Below, in pieces: positions 33,738 to 43,840 of a DNA stretch of 64,000 bases (positions within the stretch are counted from its first letter, which is position 1; the number at the start of each line of letters is the position of its first letter). The DNA lies in assembly GCA_017431225.1 (NCBI GenBank), contig JAFRLM010000022.1:62001-126000 (forward strand), given 5' to 3'. This DNA is from Erysipelotrichaceae bacterium. GTDB lineage: Bacteria > Bacillota_I > Bacilli_A > Erysipelotrichales > Erysipelotrichaceae. The notes under the pieces were generated by a model. That model searched no databases. It saw only the letters and a list, made by a program, of their open reading frames with translations, and was not told where the DNA came from. A program made the position numbers and the translations under genes.

Positions 33738-35284
33738 TCACTCACCAAGGCTCAGCCTGTGGACTCGGTGCATCAGTTCTTTATTCGCTTCGTAGAGCTC
33801 GTCGTAGAGCTTCTGATATTCTTTGTACTTATCGTGATTCTTCATGTCAGGGAGATAGGTCCTGCCCGGACGGATGAAATCGAGCATCTTGTCATAGGTC
33901 TCGAAGCCCGGATAGCGTATCGCCGAAGCAGCCATCAGAGCGTCGCCGAAGCTTGCGCCGATATTGACGAGCGGGGAACTGATCTGTTTTCCGAGCACAT
34001 CGGCGATGATCTGCATCCAGGTCCCGTTCAGCGTTCCGCCGCCGGTCACGAAGATCTGGTCGATCGGAACATCGTGATCTTCCATCAGTTTCAGCTGCTG
34101 GTTGATCGAGAAGGCGACACCCTCGAGCGCGCTCCGGTAGAGATGCGCGCGGGTATGCGACAGGGTCAGTCCGAATACGATGCCCTTGGCGTCAGGGTCA
34201 TTGATCGGGGTGCGTTCCCCGGCCCAGTAGGGCAGGGTGATCAGTCCGTCCGAACCGGGAGCGATCTCCGCTACGCCTTCCATCATCGTCTGATAAGCGT
34301 CCGCTCCGCCGGACTTTTCCTTTTCCAGAGCATCCGGAAACAAGGTATCCCGGTACCATTTGGTCAGCGACCCGGCCGTATTGGTGCCGGCTGAGATATC
34401 GCAGAGTCCGGGCACGATGAATTCCTCGCGCCACAGTCTCTCATCATCGATCAGAGAAGAGGTTCCCAGGATCATATAGATCGAGGAACCGATCTGGATC
34501 ATCATCTTGCCGGGAGAAACGACGCCGACGCTGATCGCTTCGGCTCCGGAATCGTCTGTTCCGGTCAGGACCGGGGTGCCTTCCGCCAGTCCGGTCTCGA
34601 GAGACGCTTCTTTCGTCACATAGCCGACGACGTCCGTGGCTTCATGGATCTCCGCCAGCTGGTCCGGCCGGCAGATCGGCGCGCAGTACTCCTCGACCGG
34701 TTTCCAGTCTGATCCGTAGAGCGGGTTGAAACTAGCCAGGCCGAGGAACTTGTCGACCACGTAGTTGCCGGTCAGTTTCGCCGTCAGGTAAGTTGAAGCG
34801 GTAATGAATTTATAGGTCTTCGCGTAGACCTCCGGTTCCTTGTTTTTGATCCAGAGGATCTTGGGCATGACATCGCTCGAGCAGAGAGGACGTCCGTACA
34901 CCATTTGCGGATCTGCTCCTCGCCGTACATCTCGGTCAGCTGTGCCATCTCGTCTACGGCTCTTGCGTCGATGCCGTAGAGGATGGCTTTTCTTAACGGC
35001 CGGCAGTTTTCATCGACCGGCAGACAGTCCGCTCCAAGGGCGCTGGTGCCGACCGCCTTGATGTCCGCGGGATCGACGCCGCTGTCGGCAATCAGTTTTT
35101 TCGAGATGAGGCAGAGGTCGCCCCACCAGTCTTTTTCGGCATCGTGTTCGTAATGGCCGGGAGCCGGATTCATCAGCGAGTGCGTGGCGGAAGCCTGCGC
35201 GATCACCCGGCCGGTCTCATCGATCAGTACGCCTTTTGAGGAATTGGTGCCGGTATCGATACCCATGAAATATGCCTTGCTCAT
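33738..35284 (-). pseudogene. FGGY carbohydrate kinase interrupted by a frameshift
   Basis: Two overlapping minus-strand frames together form one FGGY kinase of about 515 codons. The 5' part (35284 to about 34900) has FMGIDTGTNSSKGVLID and AVGTSALGADCLPVD and reads well to EEQIRKW. It then turns to unrelated residues, while the next frame continues with GRPLCSSDVMPKILWIKN and the rest of the kinase (TGTDDSGAEAISVGVV, ITLPYWAGERTP, FVTGGGTLNGTW). A single missing base (or 2 extra) near 34895-34905 explains it. No slippery heptamer is visible, so programmed shifting is unlikely. Sequencing error is possible. It overlaps the amidohydrolase stop by 4 bases (ATGA). Sugar unknown, xylulokinase/gluconokinase-like. 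Confidence 0.85.
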
Positions 35285-36828
35285 AGATTGTCTCCTTTAT
35301 ATACGATCTTACCATCACAGACGGTCAGGCAGACCTTCAGATCCCGGATCTCTTCAAACGGGACAGTGAACAGATCGCCGCTAAGGACGGTGATATCCGC
35401 CTTTTTCCCGGCTTCGAGCGTGCCGAGGCTGTCTTCTTTTCCGAGATTCCAGGCACCGCCGCGGGTCCAGGCATCCACCAGTTCCTTCCGCGTCAGCATA
35501 TTCTTCAGGTTGAAAGGCTCTCCACCTTCAGGGAAATAGCCGCCGACGGCATGATAGACAGACTGGGGGATATCGTCGATCAGAAGCGGCAGGTCCGTGC
35601 CACAGCTGATCGTCACGCCGCTGTCCGCCATCTTACGGCGGTTCCAGTAGAAAGCGCCTCTTTCCTCGCCGATCTTTTCCCGGATCATGGCGAGCTTGCT
35701 GTCGCGCTGTGCGATCGACTGGATCTGCGGATAGATCTCCGCGATGACGCCCAGGCGTCCCATCCGTTCGAGATCGGCCGGATCAGTGAATTCAAGGTCG
35801 GTGATCGCCTGTCGCAGAAGCACCTTGCCGTTTTCGTCCCGTCTGCATTTTTCAAAGATGTCCAGGGTCCTGGCAACTGCGCCGTCGCCCTGGGCATGCA
35901 GCGAGAAACGGAAGCCGCGACGGTCTGCCTCAAGCGTCCAGTCTTCAAGTTTCTGCCAGTCGATCTTTTCCTCGCAGCAGCTGTCGGTCCCGTTGTACGG
36001 TCTTTTCAGTTCTGCCTTATACTCACTGACCGAGCCGTCTGTCATCTGGTTGTAGCCGGAGAAACTGACTTTTGCCCCCTGAAAATGGTCGCGCATCCGT
36101 TCCCCGTATTCGAAGTCGATCGCCCGCGCTACTGGCTGCGACATGAAGTTTACCCGCAGCGTGAGCGCGTCTTCCGCTTCCAGTTCGGAAAGTACCTTGT
36201 CGAAACCGTAGAAATCATCGAAACCCATTTCCTTGATAGAGGTCACGCCGTGTGAATTCATCATCTTCATGTATTCGATGAACTGCGGACGGATAAACTC
36301 CTTATCACCGAGGATATAGGGGAAGATGGCGACATAGGCTTCCGGCCAGCAGTGATCAGGGTCGAAATGATAGGCTTCGATCGCCGAGGTATTCATCGCG
36401 CAGCTCTCACAGCCTTCGTTAAACAGAACGACCGGCTGCTTCTCGTATGCATCATCCAGAATGTCAGCCGGGATAGCGAAACGGAGACCGTGACCGAGAA
36501 GGGGATGGTGTTCGGGAAGCTGTTCCGCACAGGCATTTAATATACCGATCACTTCTTTCGTATTCCTGCATCCGCTTAGATCGGCGCCGAGAAAACGAAC
36601 GACGTAACCGGTGAAGAAACAGTGCACGTCGATAAAGCCCGGCGTGACCGTCCGGCTGCCGAGTTGAATGACTCTGGTATCCTTTCCGATCATTTCCGGA
36701 GGAACGGTTCCTTCGGCTGCCGCGGTGATGATCCCGTTCTCAACAGCAACATAGCCGGAGAAGGGCGCACTGCCGGCTGCAGTGTAAATACAGTCGGACA
36801 TGAGGATCAGTTCAGGTTTTTCACTCAT
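35281..36828 (-). CDS. YtcJ-like amidohydrolase (Amidohydro_3)
   Basis: 515 residues. Amidohydrolase of the YtcJ type: GSRTVTPGFIDVHCFF at the first metal motif, the HSHGVTSIKEMGF-like segment NSHGVTSIKEMG (about 208), FSLHAQGDGAVARTL (His, about 307), CGTDLPL (Asp, about 410) and a closing LGTLEAGKKADITVLSGD. The first motif is normally H-x-H; here it reads HCF, so the second metal His is absent. Substrates in the family are N-acyl or cyclic amides and remain mostly unknown. First gene of a minus-strand pair with the FGGY kinase. GGAG ribosome site about 10 bases upstream. Confidence 0.82.
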   Translation of the reverse strand: MSEKPELILMSDCIYTAAGSAPFSGYVAVENGIITAAAEGTVPPEMIGKDTRVIQLGSRTVTPGFIDVHCFFTGYVVRFLGADLSGCRNTKEVIGILNACAEQLPEHHPLLGHGLRFAIPADILDDAYEKQPVVLFNEGCESCAMNTSAIEAYHFDPDHCWPEAYVAIFPYILGDKEFIRPQFIEYMKMMNSHGVTSIKEMGFDDFYGFDKVLSELEAEDALTLRVNFMSQPVARAIDFEYGERMRDHFQGAKVSFSGYNQMTDGSVSEYKAELKRPYNGTDSCCEEKIDWQKLEDWTLEADRRGFRFSLHAQGDGAVARTLDIFEKCRRDENGKVLLRQAITDLEFTDPADLERMGRLGVIAEIYPQIQSIAQRDSKLAMIREKIGEERGAFYWNRRKMADSGVTISCGTDLPLLIDDIPQSVYHAVGGYFPEGGEPFNLKNMLTRKELVDAWTRGGAWNLGKEDSLGTLEAGKKADITVLSGDLFTVPFEEIRDLKVCLTVCDGKIVYKGDNL

Positions 36829-37037
36829 AGATTATGACTCCTAACATATATAAGACAATTAATAAGTACCACATTATCGTATTATAAATCAATAATCTTG
36901 TATGTAATAAACGGAGGAAAATTAACCTGAAAACGGGATAAAAAACTAGATAAAATCTATCAAAATACTTGAAAAACCCCAAATATAATATACAAGAGCC
37001 ATTAAAAATAACTAATATTGTTTGAAAAAAATATAAC

Positions 37038-37066
37038 TTGCATAAATTAAGACGTAGGACTATTAT
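37038..37066 (+). promoter_or_regulatory. Promoter of the fructosamine-type operon
   Basis: TTGCAT (37038-37043), 17-base spacer, TATTAT (37061-37066); transcript start near 37073. The rest of the 323-base divergent gap (36829-37151) is AT-rich, with no gene. Confidence 0.5.
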
Positions 37067-37081
37067 GAAGATAAGTGAGGA

Positions 37082-38498
<1,417 letters not shown>

Positions 38499-38538
38499 CC
38501 GTTACGCTGTTCTGAGATCCCGGAAAATCAAAAAACAC

Positions 38539-38644
38539 ATGCAGGACTTTCGTTTTCGAAAGTCCTGCATTCCAAGATATAAAGCCATTCCGAATAATGA
38601 CTTTCAATTGCCGCCGATCCCGTATCGGAAACAGCTGAAAGTCA
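38539..38644 (+). promoter_or_regulatory. Four-arm RNA element with interchangeable stems
   Basis: Between permease and kinase genes. Hairpin 1: a perfect 14-bp stem, 38539-38552 with 38557-38570, TTTT loop, no T tail. Hairpin 2: TGACTTTCA (38598-38606) with TGAAAGTCA (38636-38644) enclosing CCGAT/ATCGG (38614-38618 with 38624-38628). Both hairpins contain the same 7-base arms GACTTTC and GAAAGTC, so the 5' arm of the first can also pair with the 3' arm of the second. It could be an RNA switch, a processing site or a stabiliser. Confidence 0.5.
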
Positions 38645-38671
38645 CATATGATAAAGACAAGGAGGATCAAG

Positions 38672-39466
38672 ATGAAACTCGCAGCAGTCGGAAGCAATTG
38701 CATTGATCACTATAACAACCTTGACGGAGGAAAGAGTTTCCCCGGCGGCGGTCCGGTCAACATGGCAGTCTATACCGTTCGCAACGGAGGTTCGGCTTCC
38801 TATATCGGTCCGGTCGGGACGGATGATTACGGCAGACTGATGGTCGAAGCTGTCAGCGCCAAAGGCGTAGACGTTTCCCATATGCATGTCGTTGAGGGGA
38901 AGACGGCCGTTTCGGAAGTGGAACTGATCGACGGAGAAAGAGTTTTTGGCGACTACGACGAGGGAGTGCTGGAGACCTATACTCTCAGCGAGGAAGACAT
39001 GGATTTCATCGCGCAGCACGATATGGTCGTCTGCGATCTCTGGGGCAAGGTCGGCATCCAGTACCCGGAACTCCGGGCAAGAGGCATCCGCACCGCATTC
39101 GACTGCGCCACACGGCCGGAAGACCAGGATGCGCAGGTCGCGATCCCCTATACCGATTATCTGTTCTTCTCCTCGGACAACGGTGATACGCCGGAACTCC
39201 GCGAGCAGATGAAAGACTATCAGAAACGCGGTCCGCAGCTCGTTATCGCGATGCTGGGGACGCAGGGCAGTCTCTGCTATGACGGCAAAGAATTCCATGC
39301 CTACGGCATCGTAAAATGCGACAATGTCGTCGATACGATGGGCGCGGGCGATTCCTATATCGCCGGTTTCCTGGGAGGTCTTGCAGACGGCAGACCGGTC
39401 GAGGAATGCATGCATCTCGGCGCAGCGACCGCAACCGATACGCTGCAGTATTTCGGAGCTTGGTAA
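38672..39466 (+). CDS. frlD: FrlD-like fructosamine 6-kinase (paralogue 1)
   Basis: 264 residues from ATG 38672 (AAGGAGG 6 bases upstream). PfkB family: AAVGSNCIDHY, the substrate loop FPGGGPVNMAVY (about 28-39), FGDYDEGVLETYTLSEEDM, and the C-terminal NVVDTMGAGDSYIAGF with the catalytic Asp (about 225). It follows E. coli FrlD closely, including the VFGDYxEGV block and the final TLQYFGAW. FrlD phosphorylates fructoselysine on O6 after uptake. A general fructosamine kinase role is well supported; the exact amino acid is not. Confidence 0.88.
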   Translation: MKLAAVGSNCIDHYNNLDGGKSFPGGGPVNMAVYTVRNGGSASYIGPVGTDDYGRLMVEAVSAKGVDVSHMHVVEGKTAVSEVELIDGERVFGDYDEGVLETYTLSEEDMDFIAQHDMVVCDLWGKVGIQYPELRARGIRTAFDCATRPEDQDAQVAIPYTDYLFFSSDNGDTPELREQMKDYQKRGPQLVIAMLGTQGSLCYDGKEFHAYGIVKCDNVVDTMGAGDSYIAGFLGGLADGRPVEECMHLGAATATDTLQYFGAW

Positions 39467-39467
39467 A

Positions 39468-40247
39468 ATGGCTGTATTCAGAGGAACTGCGTATTCCGCG
39501 TGTCTGAAGCGCAACACGAACATCAACGTGATCTTTCCCGACCGTTCGAACGATGTCGATCCTCTTTATGAGGACGAGCCGAAGGTGCTCTATCTCCTGC
39601 ACGGCCTGAGCGGCAGTGAGGAAGAATGGCTGCGTTTCTCGAAGATCGAGTACTATGCCAAGAAATACAACTTCATCGTCATCACGCCTGCCGCGGACCG
39701 CAGTTTCTACTGCAACACGAAGGCCGGGATCGCCTATTTCGACTATGTGGCTGATGAGCTTCCGCAGATCAGTCGCCGCTGGCTGAACATCTCTTCCGCA
39801 AGAGAGAACACCTTCATCGCCGGCGAGAGCATGGGCGGCTACGGAGCCGTGAAGATCGGCCTTTCCCGCCCACAGAATTATGCCGGGATCGCGTCGCTGA
39901 GCGGCGTGCTCAACTATGACGCCTTTAAACAGCTCGTTGCCGAAAGCGAGTGGACGGAAATGGACATTTCCGAACTGGAGCTTCTGGAGGACGGGACCAC
40001 GCCTCTTTCACTGGCAATGGAAGCGGCTGAAGATCCTGACAGACCGAAGCTGATCCAACTGTGCGGCACGGAGGACTTCCTCTATGCCGATAACCAGATC
40101 TTCCGTAAAGCCCTGGAAGAAAAGGGCTACGGACATATCTATCTCGAGGGACCCGGAGATCATGAATGGCCGTACTGGGACAAAGCGGTCCAGTATGCCT
40201 TCATGTTCTTCCGCGGTCTCGACCTCAATACGACAAGGATCTATTAA
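39468..40247 (+). CDS. Esterase D/EstA-type alpha/beta hydrolase
   Basis: 259 residues from ATG 39468, one base after the kinase stop. Alpha/beta-hydrolase with LYLLHGLSGSEEEWLR (oxyanion segment, about 43), nucleophile GESMGGYGAVK (Ser about 126), and GPGDHEWPYW carrying the catalytic His (about 236). It resembles tributyrin esterase/S-formylglutathione hydrolase proteins of Bacillota. No signal peptide, so it acts inside. Its place inside the operon suggests it removes an ester or acyl group from the imported compound or an intermediate; such a gene is absent from the E. coli frl operon. Confidence 0.82.
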   Translation: MAVFRGTAYSACLKRNTNINVIFPDRSNDVDPLYEDEPKVLYLLHGLSGSEEEWLRFSKIEYYAKKYNFIVITPAADRSFYCNTKAGIAYFDYVADELPQISRRWLNISSARENTFIAGESMGGYGAVKIGLSRPQNYAGIASLSGVLNYDAFKQLVAESEWTEMDISELELLEDGTTPLSLAMEAAEDPDRPKLIQLCGTEDFLYADNQIFRKALEEKGYGHIYLEGPGDHEWPYWDKAVQYAFMFFRGLDLNTTRIY

Positions 40248-40260
40248 GGAGGGAACTCTT

Positions 40261-41322
40261 ATGTATAAAGCAGAAATGTGGAAAGAAAAGGAAGGACCCT
40301 GTCTCCGGAATTTTGACGAGAACTTCACCCGCACCAGCATCAACGGCGCGCTGGCGCTGCGCGGCCAGATCGAAAAGATCGTCGATGATATCTGGGAAAA
40401 GGGATTTGATGCGATCTATTTCATGGGGATCGGCGGTACCTGGGCCAGCGCCATGCAGGTCGAGGTCTATATGCGCGGACGTTCCGCGCTGCCGGTCTAT
40501 GTCGATAACGCAGCAGAATTTCTGACGACCGGGAACCGGAAGTTCACAAAGAATTCGGTCCTGATCTATTCCTCTGTCTCCGGCAACACGAAGGAGATGT
40601 TGCAGCTGGTCGAAAAGGTCAAAGGGATCGGGGCGAGAGTCTTCGCCTTCATCGATACCCCCGGTTCGACCCTGACGCAGAGCGACAAGCGGGATTATCT
40701 CGTCGTCTACCCGATGAATGAACAGCTGAAGTTCTACATGGTCGCCAATTATCTGATGTACAAGAACGGGGAATTCCCGGAGTATGAACGCTATAACAGC
40801 GAGATGGAGAGCTGTCTCGCGGAAGCGCTGATCACAGTCGAAAAAGAGGCTGACGCCTGGGCATATGACTATGCGGAAAAGAAGATCGCTTTCCTGAAGG
40901 AACACCCGGATCTTCCGCACTATTTCGTCGGCGCCGGCAATCAGGCTGCCGCCGCTTATTCTTACGCGATGTGCTACTGGGAGGAACAGATGTGGGTCAG
41001 GACACGGTATTCGTCGGCTCCGGATTTTTTCCACGCCATGCAGGAGATCGTCCTGGCGGACACACCGGTCACACTGTTCATCGGCGAGGACGAACAGCGT
41101 CCGCTGTCGGAACGGGTCGCCCGTTTCCTGCCGAAGGTCTGCGCGAACTATACGATCATCGACACGAAGGAATTCGAGCTGAAAGGCATCTCCCCGGAAT
41201 TCCGCGGTTCTGTCTCGCATCTGGTGATGCGGGCAGTCAATGCCAGAGTGGATGCCTATATGGAGCTGTTCCTGCGGCATCCGCTGTCGGTAAGACGCTA
41301 CTACCGTCAGTTCGATTACTGA
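40261..41322 (+). CDS. frlB: FrlB-like SIS-domain fructosamine-6-phosphate deglycase
   Basis: 353 residues. Two SIS domains: the first with YFMGIGGTWASAMQVEVYMR (about 60), SSVSGNTKEMLQLVEKVK (about 106); the second with YFVGAGNQAAAAYSYAMCYWEEQM (about 221). SSAPDFFHAMQEIV (about 252) fills the place of the EFRHGP segment of deglycases. The end VRRYYRQFDY closely matches the RRYYGGLVEY end of E. coli FrlB. FrlB splits fructoselysine 6-phosphate into lysine and glucose 6-phosphate. AAGGAGGGAA ribosome site. Confidence 0.83.
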   Translation: MYKAEMWKEKEGPCLRNFDENFTRTSINGALALRGQIEKIVDDIWEKGFDAIYFMGIGGTWASAMQVEVYMRGRSALPVYVDNAAEFLTTGNRKFTKNSVLIYSSVSGNTKEMLQLVEKVKGIGARVFAFIDTPGSTLTQSDKRDYLVVYPMNEQLKFYMVANYLMYKNGEFPEYERYNSEMESCLAEALITVEKEADAWAYDYAEKKIAFLKEHPDLPHYFVGAGNQAAAAYSYAMCYWEEQMWVRTRYSSAPDFFHAMQEIVLADTPVTLFIGEDEQRPLSERVARFLPKVCANYTIIDTKEFELKGISPEFRGSVSHLVMRAVNARVDAYMELFLRHPLSVRRYYRQFDY

Positions 41323-41329
41323 GAAATAC

Positions 41330-41352
41330 AAGCCGGCCCGTCCGGCTTCTTT
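41330..41352 (+). terminator. Weak intra-operon terminator
   Basis: AAGCCGG / CCGGCTT with a 5-base loop, then CTTT. It would lower expression of the genes after frlB, without necessarily splitting the operon. Confidence 0.5.
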
Positions 41353-41374
41353 GTGTAAAAGGAGAAAACAGTCT

Positions 41375-42184
41375 ATGTGGACAGAAGAATTATTCGGAGT
41401 AAAGAAACCGATCATCGCAATGCTGCATCTCGACCCGCTTCCGGGCGATCCGATGTGGAAGTACGGGATGACTATGGACCAGGTCGTGGAGGATGCCAGG
41501 AAAGACCTGCTCGCCCTGCAGGAGGGCGGTGTCGACGGCATCATCTTTTCCAATGAGTTCAGCTTCCCGTATCAGCGCAATATGGACCGCAATACGGTCG
41601 CTGCGATGGCCTATGTCATCGGCTGCCTGAAAAGCGAGCTGAAAGTGCCGTTTGGTGTCGATGCCATCAGCGACGGCATCGCCTGCATCGAACTGGCCGC
41701 CGGCGTCGGCGCCGATTATGTGCGCGGCACCTTTTCCGGCGTCTATGTCGGCGATGGCGGCTTCTACAACAACGATTTTTCCCAGGTCATCCGCCGCAAA
41801 TACGCTCTGCATATGGATGAACTGAAGATGCTGTACTTCATCAATCCGGAATCCGACCAGAGCCTCGACCTGCGGCCGCTGAAAGATATCGCGAAGACGA
41901 CGATCGCCAAGGCTGCGCCTGACGGACTGTGCATTTCCGCAGACGCTGCCGGCCAGGATGTCGACGATGAACTGATCATCTCGGTCAAACAGGCGAACCC
42001 GGAAGTCGTCGTGCTCTGCAACACCGGATGCCGCGTCGATACGATCGAACGCAAGCTGCGCTACGCTGACGCCGCGGTCGTCGGAACGACATTCAAATTC
42101 GACGGAAAACTGGAAAACCACGTCGACGTGAGACGTGTCAGAGAATTCATGAACGAGGTATACAAGATCCGGGGAAAACTGTGA
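41375..42184 (+). CDS. BtpA/SgcQ family TIM-barrel protein
   Basis: 269 residues from ATG 41375 (AAAAGGAG 11 bases upstream). Matches the BtpA/SgcQ family (PF03437, COG0434): KPIIAMLHLDPLPGDP at the N-terminus, GGVDGIIFSNEFSFPY, PFGVDAISDGIA, ADYVRGTFSGVYVGDGG and AAVVGTTFKFDGKLENHVD near the end. Family members are (beta/alpha)8 barrels of poorly known catalytic role; SgcQ sits in an E. coli sugar cluster. Here it may act on a phosphosugar or on the product of the extra enzymes. Confidence 0.83.
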   Translation: MWTEELFGVKKPIIAMLHLDPLPGDPMWKYGMTMDQVVEDARKDLLALQEGGVDGIIFSNEFSFPYQRNMDRNTVAAMAYVIGCLKSELKVPFGVDAISDGIACIELAAGVGADYVRGTFSGVYVGDGGFYNNDFSQVIRRKYALHMDELKMLYFINPESDQSLDLRPLKDIAKTTIAKAAPDGLCISADAAGQDVDDELIISVKQANPEVVVLCNTGCRVDTIERKLRYADAAVVGTTFKFDGKLENHVDVRRVREFMNEVYKIRGKL

Positions 42185-42202
42185 TCAGGGAGGGTATTGA
42201 TC

Positions 42203-42997
42203 ATGAAAGTAGCAGAGATCGGCGATAACTGTATCGATCTTTACGAACGCCTAGACCGGAAATACACGACCGGAAACGTCGTGGATACCGGTGTCAATCT
42301 GAAAAAACTGGGAGCGGAAGTCTCGATCATTTCGACGACCGGCTCCGATGAGAACGGAAAATGGATGATCGAGTCGCTGCGCAGCGAAGGGCTCGACATC
42401 AGCCATCTGAAGGTAGCCGAAGGACCGACTGCCGTGACCTATATGGACATGATCGGCAACGACCGGGTCCACGGAGATTATGTGGAAGGGGTCCTGGCGG
42501 ACATGGTGTTCGACGAAGAGGACATCCGTTTTGCCTGCACCCATGATCTTGTTCACAGCGCGCTCTGGGGCATGGCGGAAAAAGCGCTGCCGAAGATCGC
42601 CGCCAGCGGAACGCCGGTCGCCTTTGACTACGCCGACCGTCTGGACCATCCGCTGGTCGAGGAGACTTTGCCGTATGTGAGCTACGGCTTCTATTCCTAC
42701 CATCACGGACGCGATGCCTTCATTGAGGAATTCCTGAAAGACAAGGTCGACCGCGGCATGAAGATCGCAGTCGCGACTTTCGGTGAGGAAGGCTCGCTGG
42801 CATACGATAAGGACGGCTTCCATGAAGGAAAGATCGTTCCGGCAAAGGAAGTTGTCAACACCGTCGGCGCCGGCGACAGTTTCATCGCCGGGTTCCTGTA
42901 CGGGATCCTGAGCGGCTGGAGCGTTGAAGAATGTCTGCAGAAAGGCGCGGAAGTGGCTTCCGCGGTCGTACAAGTATTTGAGCCCTGGGTCTCATAA
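42203..42997 (+). CDS. FrlD-like PfkB kinase (paralogue 2, divergent)
   Basis: 264 residues from ATG 42203 (GGGAGGG 9 bases upstream), the same length as the first FrlD in this cluster. AEIGDNCIDLYERLD, VHGDYVEGVLADMVFDEEDI and VVNTVGAGDSFIAGF (catalytic Asp about 227) align with FrlD throughout. The sugar-binding loop is altered: TTGNVVDTGVNL instead of G-G-x-x-V-N-x-A-V-Y, so the conserved Asn is Asp and a Gly is lost. Catalysis should be intact but the substrate probably differs from paralogue 1. Directly upstream of frlC. Confidence 0.85.
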   Translation: MKVAEIGDNCIDLYERLDRKYTTGNVVDTGVNLKKLGAEVSIISTTGSDENGKWMIESLRSEGLDISHLKVAEGPTAVTYMDMIGNDRVHGDYVEGVLADMVFDEEDIRFACTHDLVHSALWGMAEKALPKIAASGTPVAFDYADRLDHPLVEETLPYVSYGFYSYHHGRDAFIEEFLKDKVDRGMKIAVATFGEEGSLAYDKDGFHEGKIVPAKEVVNTVGAGDSFIAGFLYGILSGWSVEECLQKGAEVASAVVQVFEPWVS

Positions 42998-43009
42998 GGA
43001 GGGGATAAG

Positions 43010-43840
43010 ATGAAACTCGGAATGTTTACAAGCGGTTATCAGCGCAACGATCTTGAACACATCTTCATCGATGCGAAACGCTTTGGCTATGACTATATCG
43101 AACTCTGGGGCGGCCGTCCGCACGCCTTTGCCCCGGATCTGAAAAACGGAGATATCAACGAGATCCTCCGTCTGCGCGACAAATACGGCGTCGAGATCCG
43201 CGGCTACTGCCCGGAACACAACGCCTATCCCTATAACTACATGATCGGCAGCGAAGCCATGCGGCAGGATGCCATCGAATACCTGAAACTGTGCTTTGAC
43301 ATGGCGAAAGCGATGGGCGCCGACTATACGCTGATCTCCGCCGCGCACGCCGGTTACGGCGCGACCTACGACGAGATCTGGTCCCGTCTGATCAAAAGCG
43401 TCCGCGAACTGACCGACCACGCGGAGAAGATCGGCATGAAGATCGTCATGGAAGCACTGACCGTCTATGAATCCAATGTCATCAAATCCGCCAACGATCT
43501 GCAGAAGCTCTTCAAGGCGGTCGATTCCCCGAACCTCGTCGGCATGTGCGACCTGGTCCCGCCGTTTACCCAGTATGAAAGCATCATGGACTATTTCGAC
43601 AAGCTCGGCGACAAGATGTACCATCTGCATCTGATCGACGGTGTCCGGGATTCGGACGATCACGTAATGCCTGGCGAAGGCCAGATCCCGATGCGCGAGC
43701 TGATCAAGGAACTGAAAGAGATCGATTACGACCGCACCGCAACGATTGAACTCGTGACCGGCTATATCAACGAGCCGCGCTTCTATGCCCGCAGGGCAGT
43801 CGACAACGTCCGCGAAATGATGAAAGAGGCGGGTTTCTGA
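43010..43840 (+). CDS. frlC: FrlC fructoselysine 3-epimerase
   Basis: 276 residues. A TIM-barrel sugar epimerase strongly like E. coli FrlC: MKLGMFTSGYQRNDLEH, IELWGGRPHAFAPDLK, AYPYNYMIGSEAMR, YTLISAAHAGYG, and YFDKLGDKMYHLHLIDG. Metal ligands are present as Glu in MEALTVYESN, Asp in CDLV, His in HLHLID and Glu in TIELVTGY. FrlC interconverts psicoselysine and fructoselysine so that both enter the FrlD/FrlB route. AAGGAGGGG ribosome site. Confidence 0.9.
   Translation: MKLGMFTSGYQRNDLEHIFIDAKRFGYDYIELWGGRPHAFAPDLKNGDINEILRLRDKYGVEIRGYCPEHNAYPYNYMIGSEAMRQDAIEYLKLCFDMAKAMGADYTLISAAHAGYGATYDEIWSRLIKSVRELTDHAEKIGMKIVMEALTVYESNVIKSANDLQKLFKAVDSPNLVGMCDLVPPFTQYESIMDYFDKLGDKMYHLHLIDGVRDSDDHVMPGEGQIPMRELIKELKEIDYDRTATIELVTGYINEPRFYARRAVDNVREMMKEAGF

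Noticed and set aside
34880-34910. Programmed -1 frameshift in the FGGY kinase
   Set aside because: No X-XXY-YYZ slippery heptamer or downstream stem-loop seen; FGGY kinases are not known to be made this way.
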